The notes: a model not told the origin generated them from the letters alone. 64,000 bases of DNA from Chiua virens (GCA_019787685.1 JAHNUO010000003.1:1612001-1676000); one strand, 5' to 3'. Shown: positions 12,101 to 24,541, numbered from the stretch's first letter. Program-made: numbers and translations.

Positions 12101-13839
12101 ACGGAACGTCCGCTGTTTGGCCCTCTGAAGGTGGTCGTTTAATCCTCACTGGAAACGGAGCAGAGCCCACGTACCCTTATGCCCGCTTGTTGCTTCGTTT
12201 TGACGCGGAATCGTTCCTCCACTCTCTAGATATCGCTTTTGAGGACTCGTTCCTCACAGACTCCTCGGACATTAGTAGGCTATCCATTGTCAAGATTTTA
12301 CTGGATATCGCCTCGTGTCAAGATCTACCGCTTTCGGCTGTCGTCTTCATCAACATTTTCATTGCGCGAAACATTCCCAAATATCCGCAATATATTCACG
12401 TTGAAGATATCGACTCTCACGCCCCCCATGATCTCCTCATATCACTCGCCACTTCCATTGACCCCGAAACTCGCGAGGACCGCCAGCTCGCTGCTGAGTA
12501 TCTCTTATCAGTATATTCACCTCGTGACAGCTCCGAAATCGAGAAGATCTTCGAGGAGGCAGGTTTTTACCGCATTCTTCAAAACCGGCGACGACATGAA
12601 CGCCAGTGGACTCAGCTTTTGTCCAGTTATTTGCTCGATCCAAGTTTGCAAACCGAATCGCTTCTTCCCTATGTCGAGGAAGTTCTTGATCTCTCAAAAT
12701 CAGATAATCATAACGTCCTACCCCAGGATATACAGAGTGAGCTCTCGGAGGCGCTTGGTCACCTCATGACACTCGACCTGCAATCGACTGCTACCCTCGT
12801 TGACAAGTTTGCCCCCAGCCTACACGAGGCTGCTCTCAGTTCCATGGGTACGGGGGATGATCGTCGGCGTTTTGACTATCTCCTTCATTTAATACACTCG
12901 CAAGAAACGGACAGGGAAGATGCGACTCCAGGTCGCCTGCACATTTGCGCGCCTCTCGAGCTACTCTTCATCAGGTTGCAGTGCCGGTATATGCCGTCCG
13001 GTGTCATAGAAACCTTAGATCGCATGCGGGGAGATCTCGATTGGCAGGCGGCGGAACGAATTTGTGAAGAGAACCATGCATACGGGGCGGTACTGTGGGC
13101 GATGAATCAGCGGGGTCAGCCACGAGACGCGCTGGCGAAAGCTGAAGCATTCGAAAAGCAACTAACACAGAGAATTGCCCGGGCAATCGTCGATTTGGAC
13201 GCAAGCGATGCGACCGTCGACGAATGGATCAACGCTCTGAGAGAGATTGGACAAGGAGGGACGAACATATGTTTGGAGCATTCGAGTGTGTCGGCCACGA
13301 CCGCACTTCCATTGGAGGACATCTGGTTCCAGTTGCTGAGCAGTCAGCTTCACTCCGTGCAGATCGTGTCCAATCTTCGTGTGGTCGATGGTGTGGATAG
13401 TCAACGGCTGAAGTCCGTGGCCTTGTCAAGTTTGCGGGATCTCGTGCAGAACACGTTCGCATCGTTAGTCACCATCAGCTCGACTCGAGCTGTCTCATTT
13501 CCGCGCTTGTTCAAACGTCTGGTGGATCCTGGACTCTACGCAGATTCCACTCCTGGTACACCCTACACGGAATTTAGGATGATTTTAACAGGGATGTTGG
13601 AGTCTTATCGCAGTGATGGGGACATGTTATCCATCTCTCAGAAGCTACTCGATCGGGACGTTTTCGATACGGTGGAAGAGTACACGAAGGAGAAGATGAG
13701 AGGGTGGTCGGTTCAGAGCCTCTGCTCGCACTGCCATCAAAGATTGTTGCCACACGATAGATCAGGTGGGCCGAATCAAACAGACATCGAGATTACTGTC
13801 ACCCGGACGGCGATATGCCATACTTCCTGCCAACATTGA
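9135..13839 (+). CDS. VPS8: Vacuolar protein sorting-associated protein 8 (CORVET subunit)
   Basis: CORVET tethers early endosomes through Rab5/Vps21, and Vps8 is its Rab-binding subunit. Seen here: an acidic N-terminus, then a beta-propeller region with SPTVLAANGLICAGTDAGRI, LALSHDHTYVASGHVSGYIQ and GRHTAVVSADESGLAFYHSL, the best-conserved part of the family. A long alpha-solenoid follows (GTLLTWADKILSLVERGDFL onward). The C-terminus has CSHCHQRL and CHTSC, a partial RING-like pattern lacking the last cysteine pair. Introns: 9450-9502, 9747-9796 (my best solution for a frame change, less sure), about 10040-10093, 10966-11001 region, and 11206-11250. About 1,490 residues. Ends 108 nt from the COG2 stop, tail-to-tail. 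Confidence 0.93.
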
Positions 13840-13947
13840 TTATAGGTGTATATTATCCCATGAACATTCGATATCTCCTTTGTGTAGGGACAGCGGCATT
13901 TTCATGATTCTATGATAGTCGCAGTTCAGTTGTCGAGCAGCACAGGA

Positions 13948-16900
13948 TCAATCGAATGGACACTCACCATCGATAAGTTCGCTCTGAACCATATGGGAAA
14001 GTTGAACGTAACTCTCGACAAGATTCAGGTTTACACCCAAGGACTTGCCATCCTGACCAAACGCTTCGACGTCGAGGATCATCTGGGCCCGGATGCGTTC
14101 TTCATCGCGGTCATCATCTTTGCTGGCGCTGGCGCCACCGAAAATGCCCAGAGTCGATTTCTTCCCTTTCTTGAGACGTCTCAGCGACTCTTCCGTCTTT
14201 CTCATCGCCGTCAAGTACTGAATATACCTGCAAAACGTGAACCCACAGTCACTGCATCGTCGACGTGAAGCAACTACCTTTGGCAAACACTATCAAAGAC
14301 CTCTGTGGCCGATTCCTTCAGCAAAGCTTCCCGCAATCGTTCGCCGGGGACGGTTGCGCCACCGATACCAAAGAAGGCTCTAACAGGACGGAGGATCAAG
14401 GGGACAAAGTAACTGGGCTCGGTGGGCATCCGCTTGCTGGACATGGCACGAAACTGGGAGGGTATCGAGCGCACAGGCAAGAGGGAATCATACGCGCGTC
14501 GAGAGAGCAACTGGACGACTTGCTTGGCCGCTTGTTCGGCGATCAAATTCAGCGCGCAGAGCTGCTCTCTGAGTGCATCTTTATGAATATCTCAGATTGG
14601 TTCGGTCTGAAGAGAAGCCATCTTTGGAAGGGACGTACCTTCTGGGTCGACGTACATATCCTGGGACACGGCAAGCTCGGGGAGGGCAGAGTTGATCTCG
14701 TCCCTCCAAAGAGTAAGACTTGCACAGTCATGACTTTAATGTCAACAAGGATGATGGCGTATTGCTTCAAGAATTCATCGACGGCATTATTCTCCGGGAT
14801 CGCTTCAGAAGATGCTTGTGGAGTAGACGACCGACTCTAATTTTAACAAACTCATTCAGTATGCGACCCGATTATCGAGCAAAGAAAGGTCACCTTGTCT
14901 GTCGGAGACGTGGCTTGTACTGGAGTGTCAGTTTGAGGAAGCACGGTCTCAAGCCAAACTTTGTATCTACTCAGAAGCTGAAGAGTGTCTTGACAGAATA
15001 TAATAAGTGAGGACGAATAGTCCATACCTGCAACGTCAATCTCCAAAAACGATGGGCCAAATCCGGAACGAAGACCTCTGCGCTCCAGCATGAATTGATC
15101 GCTGTCCATACGCTCTCTGACTGTCGTGTCAGAAACATGGAGTGCCCTGTGCGACGACTCAGCATCAAACCGCAGGATCACGAACGCACAGCTTACCAGG
15201 TTTGGTGAAAACCAGACTCGTAGTTGCCGTGCCCAAAGTATCTTCTAATTTGCTGACAAGTTCCTTCCAGCGAAGTTGGAAGTATATAGGTAATTGCCAA
15301 CGTTTGTTGAAGGAAGCAAAGACTGGATGAGACCTCATTGTTTGAACTGATCTCGTGGACGGTGCTATGAATTCAAGGGCATGGATGAATGCTTCTGATG
15401 CCCTATGACGCTAGAAGGTACGGTCATATATGAGTTTGCCAGCATACCTCACGGAATAAACTACCTTGAGAAATTCGTCGGGCTTTCCTACAGCAAAGAC
15501 CACCGACCCCAGTTCATCCATAATCGCCTGGCCAATCTCAGGCCAAATGACATTTGCCATGATATCAAAACCTTCTCCAGTGGACGTCGTTGTTTCGATG
15601 CTACTTGGTACCGCAGATGCAGTGGACCGAATCCATTCGTGCTGGATTACCTTCTAACCGAAACCTGTTCTGCTATCTGCATAATGCGACGCAAATCTCG
15701 GTCGACGAATCGCAGAATTTGACTGAACAACTTTGACAGGGGGTCGTTGGATTCATCTAGATATGGTGTTGAAGAAGCGGCGTCCTTGGAATCGAACGGG
15801 TTTTGCTTGGTAAAAAAAGCGGTGTATGGCGTGTATGGCGTCCGAGGTGGCAGCGTACACGTGGGCGCGAGGCTAGGTAGCGGTGTGTGTGGTACGATGG
15901 GTGAGGTGGGAGCGGCCAATGTATCTGGATGTATGGTCTAATAATGCTAATTTAGTTTATGACCCTCTTCCCACATCCAGCAACCAACCTTTCTGACGTA
16001 TGGTGCCACGACAGTTCTCTTGATGATATCTTCCGCGGACCTCCAAAGATGTAAGGTATCATAAACATGCAAACACTCGGTCAGGTCTGCGATCAGCTTG
16101 GCCCTCTCGAGCTCCGATGTCTTCCCTTCGCCACTTCCCGTTAGACCTGTCAATATGCTCGAAAACAGGTGGTCCAAGTCAGACGTCAATGTATCCCTGA
16201 TGCGGTCAATGCTCTGTCAGGGTGATGGTTTGACCGGATTCCGAACCAACTAGATATTAACGGACCCACTGGATCTCTTCAACGTACGTACACTTTTCCG
16301 CACGTGCCTTGGAGACGAGGTAGAGCAGTTGGGAATACTCGGTTGCCACTCTAGACAAGTGCTTGGCTCTGCTGCCTCGTGTTCTAGGAAAGTCGTCGTC
16401 AGAAGGAAGCAATTCATGACCCGAACGATTCACATACTTTCCAGCACTAATCTCTGTCGCTCCAGAAAGATGAGAAGGAGGAATATCGGCGTGATTCGGT
16501 TTCGAGATGAGCAAAAGAGACTCGAGGCGCGTGACAGACTCGGATATCTTGAGAAGATGATGAAGCAATGCCTGCGACACACGATCACTGTCATTCGACT
16601 GCATATCCGAGGGAAAGAAAACCAATACAAACCTTTTCGTCGCGAAGTTTTGATCTCGCGTCTAGTTTTGCTTGAACAGCATCTTGAATGTTCTGGAGAA
16701 TGGAACGAGACGCCTGGAAAAGACGATGGATAGTGTCCTCGTGTTCTACGCGCCCGTCCATCATACCTGTATCTGATCCCTGAAACCGTTCAAAGGTGCT
16801 TTGAGCCTCGCCATCCTCGCGCCTTCCCCGCGTAGATCCGTGCTTAGGCTGATGAAATCTTCATAGTCATCATTGATCAAAAGGACCAACTCCTCCTTCA

Positions 16901-17189
16901 GCGAGGACAAGTACTCTCTGAGTTCCGTTCGGAGTTCCGGAAGCGATGTGTATGAACGAGATAGAAGAAAGTTCTCAGTGTTGAACGTCTCAGCCGCCAG
17001 AAATTCGTTATGGTGAGACAAGGGGACGTATAGCGGTAAGTCAGCTTGCAGTGATGGATCCTTAGTACCCGAAGTTCGACCAACAGATGGACTGGAAAAT
17101 TCGCGAGCCGCAAGCTCTTCCGCTAGCCGTTCAAGTTGGAATGGATCGTGGCGACCACCAGAAACACTTTGACGTGTCTGGGAAGCCAT
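13948..17189 (-). CDS. COG2: Conserved oligomeric Golgi complex subunit 2
   Basis: COG is the tether for retrograde vesicles within the Golgi, and Cog2 belongs to lobe A. The N-terminus has the diagnostic block LPLYVPLSHHNEFLAAETF, TELREYLSSLKEELVLLIND and DYEDFISLSTDLRGEGARMA. This long helical region pairs with other COG subunits. The C-terminus shows RYIQYLTAMRKTEESLRRLK, GKKSTLGIFG and RIRAQMILDVEAFGQDGKSL. I place the start at 17189 (MASQTRQSVSG); a longer in-frame start at 17258 exists but adds an unlikely leader. The gene is cut into roughly ten exons by short introns, several of which I could not place exactly. It is paired with VPS8, another tethering-complex gene. Confidence 0.9.
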
Positions 17190-18775
17190 GTAATACGTGC
17201 TCAACGGTACGGTTGTTTGGCAAGGGCTTCCGGTTATAACACAATGATACATCACCAAATATACTGATCATACGTTCCAAGTAAGTATACTTACTACGTG
17301 ATGCGAGCAGTTACTCATTCAATGAATAGTAACCTAACGACCTGAATATTGCCGCTATACTGGTGCGTAATCTGTAACCATGACTTACTCGTGGGCCATC
17401 AGGGAAAAGTCAGAACGTAATAATCCACCCTGCAGTATCACCAAGGTTTATCGACAACCTAGTACAATTTTTGAAAAATTAGATTCTAAAGGACTCTAAA
17501 TGACTATCACGCTCCTGATTTTTCCCTGACAAGTTGTCAACAGAAATTCCAGTGGATGCAATTAGTTGGCCACATTACGTATCGTATTCAACCATATCCA
17601 CATGGTTTTCAAATTATGATTGTGAATATAATGATGATTTCCTTCTGTCCGATTTACAGAGAACGGTCAGGCCAAAGACAGGACCAAGAAAAGGACGAAA
17701 TCAGAGCAGTCAAGTACATTTGATGTCATGAACACTAGACCTGAAGCCCTCGGCTTCCAGAAACAAGTTAACATGCATGCGGTGCCTAATGAAAGCTCTA
17801 CACACTAAACATAACATGACAAAAAGTAAGTGCTACTACCGGAGGAGTGAGCTAGAAGTCTGACATCCTGCCTCTGTCCGAACCTCCTGCCTTCTTCACA
17901 TTTCCGTGTTGCACATGAAGCCAAACCACCACGAGCACAGGGAGAAGTACGTTTCGTTTCCAAGCGTTTGAATCTTGAACGTGAACGCTTGCGATGTGCG
18001 AGTAGAACCTCAACTCCTGGCAATCGATTCGATTCGATTCGATTCGAAGGTACGATGGACGCACAATTGGACTTGCTCAACGGAAGAAATGCTACTAGTA
18101 ATTTGATAACGCCGGACCTGATCAGGTCCGTGAACTGTGACATCAGGCTACTTTGCCACTGACATTCCTTACTCCTTGCAGACCTCGCGCCACACCTACG
18201 CTTGTTGCCAGAGTCAGGCAGAACCTAAAGTCTAAGATCCGTAGAAGCGTGGAAGTCGTGTCTCATGATGATTTGACGGTTTGGTAACCAGAGATGCATC
18301 AGGGCGACGCCGAGAACCTGGAGTGGGATTCAGTGGTCGGGCATTGCGTCTCATCTGCACAACCATGCGCAAATATGGTACTTTAGCCCTGCACTGGTTT
18401 GATAACTCGGTAAAAACGCATCCATTTCTGTTATGTGCTGATCGATCCAGGAACAGTTTTCTCGAGCCGTTGGAACGCTGTCAATGCTAGCGTTGGTTCG
18501 ACTTCATGCCGATGGGTGCCCAATGGCAGGGGTGTCAGTCAGTGTCAATTCTTATCGTCAACGATCCGTCGGCTGAGCGATCTTACTTACCATGTATAGG
18601 TACTAGGCACTGTGCTACACCTACTTCAACTCGTGGTGCTTCCCTGGTGTTGCACTTCCACTGTTATTTCGTTCCATTGTTGCCCATTGGCATGTCTGTT
18701 GCTGCAGTGGAATCGTATCTGTATGGGTCAGAGGTGAGATTAGCTTCGTGTTGGGAGTCTGCCACTGATTCCTAA
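17190..18775. other. Gene-poor stretch upstream of COG2
   Basis: About 1.6 kb with only short, unlinked reading frames on both strands and no recognisable domain. It holds a five-base microsatellite at 18025-18046. The left end should include the COG2 promoter. Confidence 0.5.
18025..18046. repeat. Pentanucleotide microsatellite (ATTCG)n
   Basis: A little over four tandem copies of a five-base unit in a non-coding stretch. Confidence 0.8.
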
Positions 18776-20383
18776 ATGTCGACCCTTCAGTGCGGAGCCT
18801 GTAAGAGTCTCTGGATTCCATCTAATCACGGCTAAAAACTTTGTCTACTGCGACACAGTTGCGGCAACGGCACTGCTGGTTAGGACGATTTGATCAGCGT
18901 CTAGATCCTAACTGACAAACTCCGTGCCAGATTTTTGACTACTGCTTGACGTTTAGAAATGAAGTATGTATAGAACACACTTCTCAATCGGATGATTCGT
19001 AGCGGATCTAAATCGATGCCAAGGTTGAATGGCTGTTTGGCACTCCGTGGACACCTGCAAGAATCCACTTTACAAGCTCGCGTTATCTGCCTTTTGTTGC
19101 GCTCGCGCTGGCGATTCCAAGTAAGTTCATAATTCTTCTTTTTAGATATGACAGTCTGATGATCGCTTTAACTTTGAGCATCCCGTGTAGTGTCTCCATC
19201 AGAAATAATCTACGTGAGGATATTTCCGTATCAACTCGTTTATTGGGTTTACCTGGGACCTCTGAGTCCTTTCTAGTGCGGTCCTCTTGGCATGGCGACA
19301 AACGGTCAGTTATTTCTTTGTGCAGAAAGAAGTTCTCTGACGTTGTCTCCTAGTGATGTACTACCTATGCATCATACTTGCGGAAGGTAAGAAGGCGATA
19401 TCCTGGGATAGTAAACCTAGATCCAACTCTCTGACACCAGCAATGCTCGTCGTACGGACATATACATTCTGGAACTGCAACAAGAAAATACTTGTTGTAA
19501 TCTGCACATTTTCAGTGGTATGTACTTCTGACATGCATACTTTTGACATCGTTTGACATTGTTTCAAGGTTTGTCTGGTGGTTGCCATTGTGCCTTCGGA
19601 GACCGTCGTCAGTCAACCTGCCAACTGTAGGCCTCTTTAAAACACATTTATCCACACATTTTGGCCCCATCTACTTCACAGCGGTTTACAAGGCTCTCCA
19701 CTGTGTTGGGGTCCAAGGTCCATTGGCCACGGCGCTTCAATTTACCAGTCTGGTACTCTATGAGATGGGTAAGTATTTAGTGGTCCCATCCGAACAAGTA
19801 TTTCAAGTATTTCACCTTCAGGTATGCTAGGTTTGAACTGGATAGCGTTCCGGAGGATTAAAAAACAGAATTCTCCTGGTCAATTGATCATCACATTATA
19901 TCATGATGGGATGATGTACATAGCAACCATTTTGTGTGAGCGTCTTCATTCACAGTTCGGTGATATTGATGGTTTGAAAAGTATTTTCAGTGATCAATGC
20001 TATCTGCGTGAGTTCACCTCATATACACTACCGGCTCGCCGTCTGTAATCCCCGGCGCACAGGTCCAGTACTCTGATATCCCCAATTCGTTGGTCCCCTT
20101 TCCGCAAACTAACAAACCTGGCCTTGCTAATATACTACAATCTCGTAGTCTTCAACTGGTATTACATAGCATTCTCGCATCTCGCATCTTTTTCAATCTC
20201 AGGGAGACAAGTCGACAAGTGCAAGAAAACCCACTTCCGATGACCCTGTCAGAATTCCATGCCGAACCTCAGACGTCTGATGCGTTCTCCCACAACTCTA
20301 TGGGCAACTCAAGCTCGAGTGGCGGGATCAATATCGAGGTCACAAGGGAGTCCGTAGCTCATGTTCAAGATTCGAACGCTTGA
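18776..20383 (+). CDS. Probable seven-helix membrane protein, DUF6533-like
   Basis: No single long frame exists, but exons joined at GT/AG sites give a protein like the basidiomycete DUF6533 membrane family. In order: ALLIFDYCLTFRNEVEWLFG, RYLPFVALALAIP, YYLCIILAEAMLVVRTYTFW, NKKILVVICTF, ALQFTSLVLYEMG, WIAFRRIKKQNSPGQLIIT, LYHDGMMYIATIL and LHSILASRIFFNLRE, then a Ser-rich cytosolic tail. The hydrophobic blocks fit seven helices. The introns seen are about 50-70 nt and keep frame, for example near 19396-19440, 19517-19568, 19627-19680 and 19770-19822. The start at 18776 needs a spliced first exon and is uncertain. The loop between helices six and seven is poorly resolved. Function in this family is unknown. 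It may be a degraded copy. Confidence 0.55.
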
Positions 20384-21079
20384 AGGTGAAGCGCACTATG
20401 TTACCATTTCTCCCCGTCCACTGGCACATGCACATCCCCAGTTTCTTTTTATTTCCGCGGGAATGCGACAGAGGAAAGTACATACCCTTTTTCCTGGGGG
20501 GCATACAAACCCTCAGTGTAGATTACGTTATCTAGCAGTGTTTCGCTTGATCGAGGCCTCCCTGAGATGACAAAATCTAAGCGGAGCAATGAGGTTGTAT
20601 GCATGATGCACCGATACGTAAAAGCGGGAAGGCGTGTCGTCAGTTGAGTATTCTGACCAATAGGAGCCAACTCATTGGTCGTGCTGGCGAGAGTACAGAA
20701 CCCGTGTGTGGGTCTTTTGGTTCAGCTAGCGAATGTTCCCGGATTTCGGATCGGTGACATCGAATAGCGTCACGGGCTCGGGTAAACGCAACGATCAGGT
20801 ATTTCTGAGAACTGGCCTCGTGGTCTTGAAGATTGCATTCAAGTTTGTAGTCGTCGTAGGCTTCTTTCCCCATTGTAACGTTGTAACACAGGACGATCGC
20901 CAGTGGTGCAACGTAGCACGTGATTAAGCCAAAATCTAGATGACATCAGAACTGTGACATGAGGGACGTACTAGAGATGGCTAGTGGGTGTACCAATCCT
21001 GAATGCAGGAGTGAACTGCGAAAGTGCGACGAGCAGGAAATACAGGTTCAAGGAGGATTTGAACCAGTACCGGTTCGTA
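20384..21079. other. Intergenic between the DUF6533-like gene and the transposon block
   Basis: About 700 bp. Short frames only, none recognisable. The left end should hold the 3' UTR of the upstream gene, and the right end is the host DNA into which the TIR element inserted. Confidence 0.5.
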
Positions 21080-21085
21080 TGGAAC

Positions 21086-21216
21086 TATGGTGGAAAATCT
21101 GCACATTTAATAAATCGCGAAAAAAAATGGTCCACCGCGGGAAAAAAATATTGACTGCCAAAAAATCTAGCCCACACCAAAATTTCGACCCACCACACTG
21201 ACCACCACACCGCCGC
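21086..21216 (+). repeat. Left terminal inverted repeat
   Basis: About 131 bp: an outer AT-rich part with two A-runs, then a run of CCACACC/GACCACCACACC motifs ending CGCCGC. It pairs with 42753-42885 in inverse orientation, with a handful of mismatches and a short length difference in an A-run. Confidence 0.85.
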
Positions 21217-21993
21217 TGGGTGCCAAGAGGATTGGCACAACGTTTGGTGGAATGGCATGGGTTGTTTTTTACTCGATGGCAGGAATCCTCAGCCGTTCAG
21301 TGATGCTGTTGACCATTTCCGAGAGATGCAGTTTGGTCGTATGGGTCAGGGTTGTCAGAGCTTGATGTTCCAAATCCTTGATCAAGGAACTGGCTTTCGA
21401 CACACTGATGTCTTTATTAACAAAATCTGCAAAGGACTTGCACTCGATTTCCACCTGACAGATGTAGGCTTTGGTAGTACATAGTTATATCTATTATATT
21501 AAGCACCGCAGCTTGCCGGGTGGCTTATGATCGGTCACTCGCAGTACTCTTTTCAGCGAGGAGTGATCACTCATCGATCATCAACCCTCCTGTGGTGTGC
21601 TCTCTTTCGCCGTCCCTCCTTGCTCTTCGTCACGTCGCTCCCCTGCAATCGAAATGTTTGTAATGTGTTGCGTCATTGCAACTGTCTTTTCCTCCTCTCC
21701 ATTGTTCTTCCATCGTCCGTCGTCGGCACAGCGCCACAACGGTCTCACGCTCTTCTGTGTCATCGGTTGATCATGTGGAGCGCCATTCTGTCAGGGGGTG
21801 CAGTGGCTCCTAGCTGCGCTCCTGCAGCTCCCCGTCTTCCGCTGCATTTCATCATGCTCTCCTCCTAAAGTTCTTCCTTTGCATTGTCTTTTTCTCGCTT
21901 TCCATCTTCTCTTCAATTCAGATGGCCTCTGTTTGTAGCATTCATGGAATCCTCAGCGTTCATGGAGGGTAGGCCTATCAGTAATAATTCAGT
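21217..21993. other. Interior of the TIR element, no assigned gene
   Basis: About 780 bp. Frames of about 60-75 codons on both strands near 21257-21484 show no family I can name. The rest looks non-coding, probably leader for the ORF that follows. Confidence 0.4.
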
Positions 21994-22745
21994 ATGCTGT
22001 TGGAAAATCGTTTTGGAAGCATGAAGGTTTCATTCCTTTGCCCTCCGGCACTGATCATGACATCGAATTTGACATGTTTGAATGGGGCACTGTTGCCAGA
22101 TGGTGTTTACATAGGTGTCGGCCACATCGTTGTAAAGGATACCATTGGCGCAAACCCAAATGCAGTGCTTCCTGTCATGCAGGTGTTTGCAAATGAGGTG
22201 TGTTTCTCATGCGAAAAGCAGTTCGTTCTTCACCTCAGTTTTAAAAGGCTTTCGAGCCGCTGCCCCCTCTTGCATTGGAGGACTCTGCTCCAATGCCACC
22301 TCCCATCTTTATCATTTCTGGTAGAGTGTGCCGCTCCATGCGAGCACATAGTAAAGATCACAGTCGTCCATTCGACATTGACGTTGCACCGTTCGCTGCT
22401 GCTCCACAACAGCTCATTTGTCTTTGCTGTCTTTTCCCCGTTGACCATGTGAGGTTCGCAAAGACCCCCCTGCCTGATGGTGAGAAACAAGTTTTCGTGC
22501 TTGGGCATCTCACTGGTTGCAGTGACGGTCAATTTCTCATTCAAGTGACTGACTTTTCGTTCGGCTCCTCCGCAAGTACTGCCTTACCAAGTGATGATAA
22601 GCCACCATCGCACAACCTCAGTCGCTTTGACTGGAAGGGAAAGCAGGCGCTCAAGCGGAAGAGGTCAGACGGCACTGATAATGATGATTCACAGTTTTCG
22701 GGCACACAAGCATCCACGTCTCAGCTATGCAGTGAAACGGCTTAA
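21994..22745 (+). pseudogene. OB-fold-like (RPA-type) ORF remnant in the TIR element
   Basis: Two overlapping frames appear to be one interrupted gene. The first (21994 on) has LLPDGVYIGVGHIVVKD and ANPNAVLPVMQVFANE. The second (from about 22275) has PPPIFIISGRVC, RPFDIDVAPF, GEKQVFVLGHLTGC, then a basic Ser/Asp-rich tail (KQALKRKRSD) ending at 22745. Alternating short beta-type segments with IISGRV and VLGHLTG suggest a single-stranded-DNA-binding OB fold such as those encoded beside helicases in some transposons. That reading is inference only; no diagnostic motif is present. The frame change between about 22190 and 22275 may be an intron or decay. Confidence 0.4.
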
Positions 22746-22899
22746 ATTGAAGTGCTTCATGGTTTTCGGTTTCGTTCTTTTCATCTTTTTGGGCATCTGC
22801 CGACAACCTTCTGTTTTGATCCAATGTCATCATCTGCTTCCGTACCCCTATACTAATTGCCTGCTTCTCTGTTTGCATTCCTGTCCCCACACAACATCT

Positions 22900-23041
22900 T
22901 GAGGCTGTCCCTGGCCCCTTTCATATGTGACTACTACTTTTTCTTGCTTTCTCGGCTGACTTCCAAGTCCCCAGACTACCTCTTCAGCTCAGATGCCATT
23001 AAAGAAACTGATAACCCCTCCCCCCATCCATGCCAGAACAC
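22900..23041 (+). pseudogene. PIF1/Helitron-type helicase, fragment left of the Gypsy insertion
   Basis: The frame reads LLSRLTSKSPDYLFSSDAIK followed by ETDNPSPHP, matching the segment of transposon PIF1-like helicases just before the C-terminal domain. It breaks at 23041, where the Gypsy 5' LTR begins. Joining to 42191 after removing one TSD continues the protein (PEHTPNFLAMLSHPGVPPH), though with a one-base frame change in the C-run near 23020-23030. Upstream motor motifs, including Walker A, were not found. Confidence 0.6.
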
Positions 23042-23437
23042 TGTTATGATTCATCTTTTTCTTTGCTTTTCTTGCTACTTTCACCATGCTTGATACCATA
23101 GGTATCTCCTACGTTCAATCCGCAAGGCTTACCCTTGCCCCGGATTACTCAGCAAAGGCTTAACCCTTTGCCCCACCTTTCTCCGTTCTTCTTCCGCCTA
23201 TTCCAATCACGCGACTCCGGCTCAACCCATTGTTCCGTCATCGCTTATCTCCCTTCGTTTCCTGATCCGGTAGGGATCACTTTCACTTCCGCTGTCATTT
23301 GAACAGCTTCCATGATTTACCATTTACACTTTCGCTCATCCGGTGCATCCGCCCCGTATGACTCCTTTTGGCCCTTTACCTATTCCGCTCTTCCTGGCCA
23401 CCCTTTTGGACCACTGGTCCGTGCACTGTTTTCATAG

Positions 23438-23481
23438 TATAAAGACCGCACAGTGATACTCCTGTACTCTAGTCTTGATCT
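23438..23481 (+). promoter_or_regulatory. LTR promoter: TATA box and predicted transcript start/self-primer
   Basis: TATAAA at 23438-23443 is followed, 31 nt downstream of its first base, by CTAGTCTTGATCT (23469-23481). That 13-mer is the exact reverse complement of the PBS at 24542-24554. The same TATA-to-13-mer spacing occurs in the 3' LTR (TATAAA at 41823) and in the sibling solo LTR on the minus strand. Confidence 0.7.
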
Positions 23482-23731
23482 ACGCAATCTAGCTAGTATC
23501 ACTGCTCCTCTTCGGGCTTAACCTAAGCCATCCCTCGTCGCTGCGACCAACGTCCAGCATCTCGGTCCACCCCGATCACAAGGGGCAGTCTCAGTCCTTC
23601 GGGTATAGATTCCCAACAGGATGCTCTTAGGCAACGCCCTAAGTTCTAACTCGTCTCACTGGTAGCAACTAGCTGACCAGTACTCCTCCCTGAACTCTAC
23701 AGCGCGCCACGCATCAAGTGGTGGTTGTTTG

Positions 23732-24465
23732 TGTTACGATAGCTCCGGGTAGGAACTAGCGTAGCCGCAAAAGCGCTAAGTATCAAGTGGCTGCGATAGC
23801 TCAAACAACCACCACTTGATATGTGGCACGCTGGATGAGGTCAAGGTAGACTGCAGTTAGCGAAGTGCTGACGGCAGAATCAAGGATAGAACTCAGGCGT
23901 TGCTGAGAGCGTCCGGTCGGGAATCTATACCCTAGGGACCAAGGGACTTCCTCCTGGAGTGGAGGTGGAAGGACCTAGGCGTTGGCCATAGGTGTCAAGG
24001 GTCAAGGGTCAAGGAGGTCACAGGGGGGTTCCTGAGTGGAGGCAGAGATACTCAGCTAGATTGCGGAGATCAAGACTAGAGTACATGGGTATCTCTGCGA
24101 GGTATTTATACTATGCGAATCGTGCACGGACCAAGTAACTAAAAGGGGTAGGCCAGAAGAGCGGAAGGGCCAAGGGCCAAAAGGGAGAGTGCACGATATC
24201 CAAAAGAGGTGGCCAAGAAGAGCGGAACGGAAGAAGGGCCAAAAGGAGAATTGTACGATGCAAAGGCAACGGACGATGATGAAGAAGAAATGACTAAGTG
24301 CGATGCCATCGGATGATGACGAGAAAGAAAAGAGTAAGCAGCGGAAAGAGCCGATGCTGAGTAATGTAAAAGTGAAACGCGTATGGATGAGCGTACGAAG
24401 ATACCTAGGTATCGAGTGAAGCAAAGTAGTACAAGTGATACAAAGAAAAGAAAGAAATCGTAACA
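23732..24465 (-). mobile_element. Solo LTR of a sibling Gypsy family, inside the 5' LTR
   Basis: 734 bp bounded by TGTTACGA/TCGTAACA and flanked by the 5-bp duplication GTTTG (23727-23731, 24466-24470). It lies in the opposite orientation. On its own strand it begins much like the host LTR and shares the TATA box and CTAGTCTTGATCT start motif (24067-24079 on the plus strand in reverse complement). It is clearly related but a different family. Confidence 0.9.
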
Positions 24466-24541
24466 GTTTGAGTTATCGCAGCCACTTGTTGCTAGCGCTT
24501 TTGTGTCTACGATAGGCCCTACCCAGGACTACCGTAACATA

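Larger units (their letters stand above)
23042..24539 (+). repeat. 5' LTR of the Gypsy element, interrupted by a solo LTR
   Basis: Starts TGTTATGATTC and ends CTACCGTAACA. Subtracting the 734-bp insertion and its 5-bp duplication gives 759 bp, the same as the 3' LTR. It differs from the 3' LTR at 18 positions, all transitions, 17 of them at CpG sites. Confidence 0.93.

Noticed and set aside
13948..14840. Plus-strand frames of 118 and 191 codons
   Set aside because: Shadows of COG2 exons on the minus strand.
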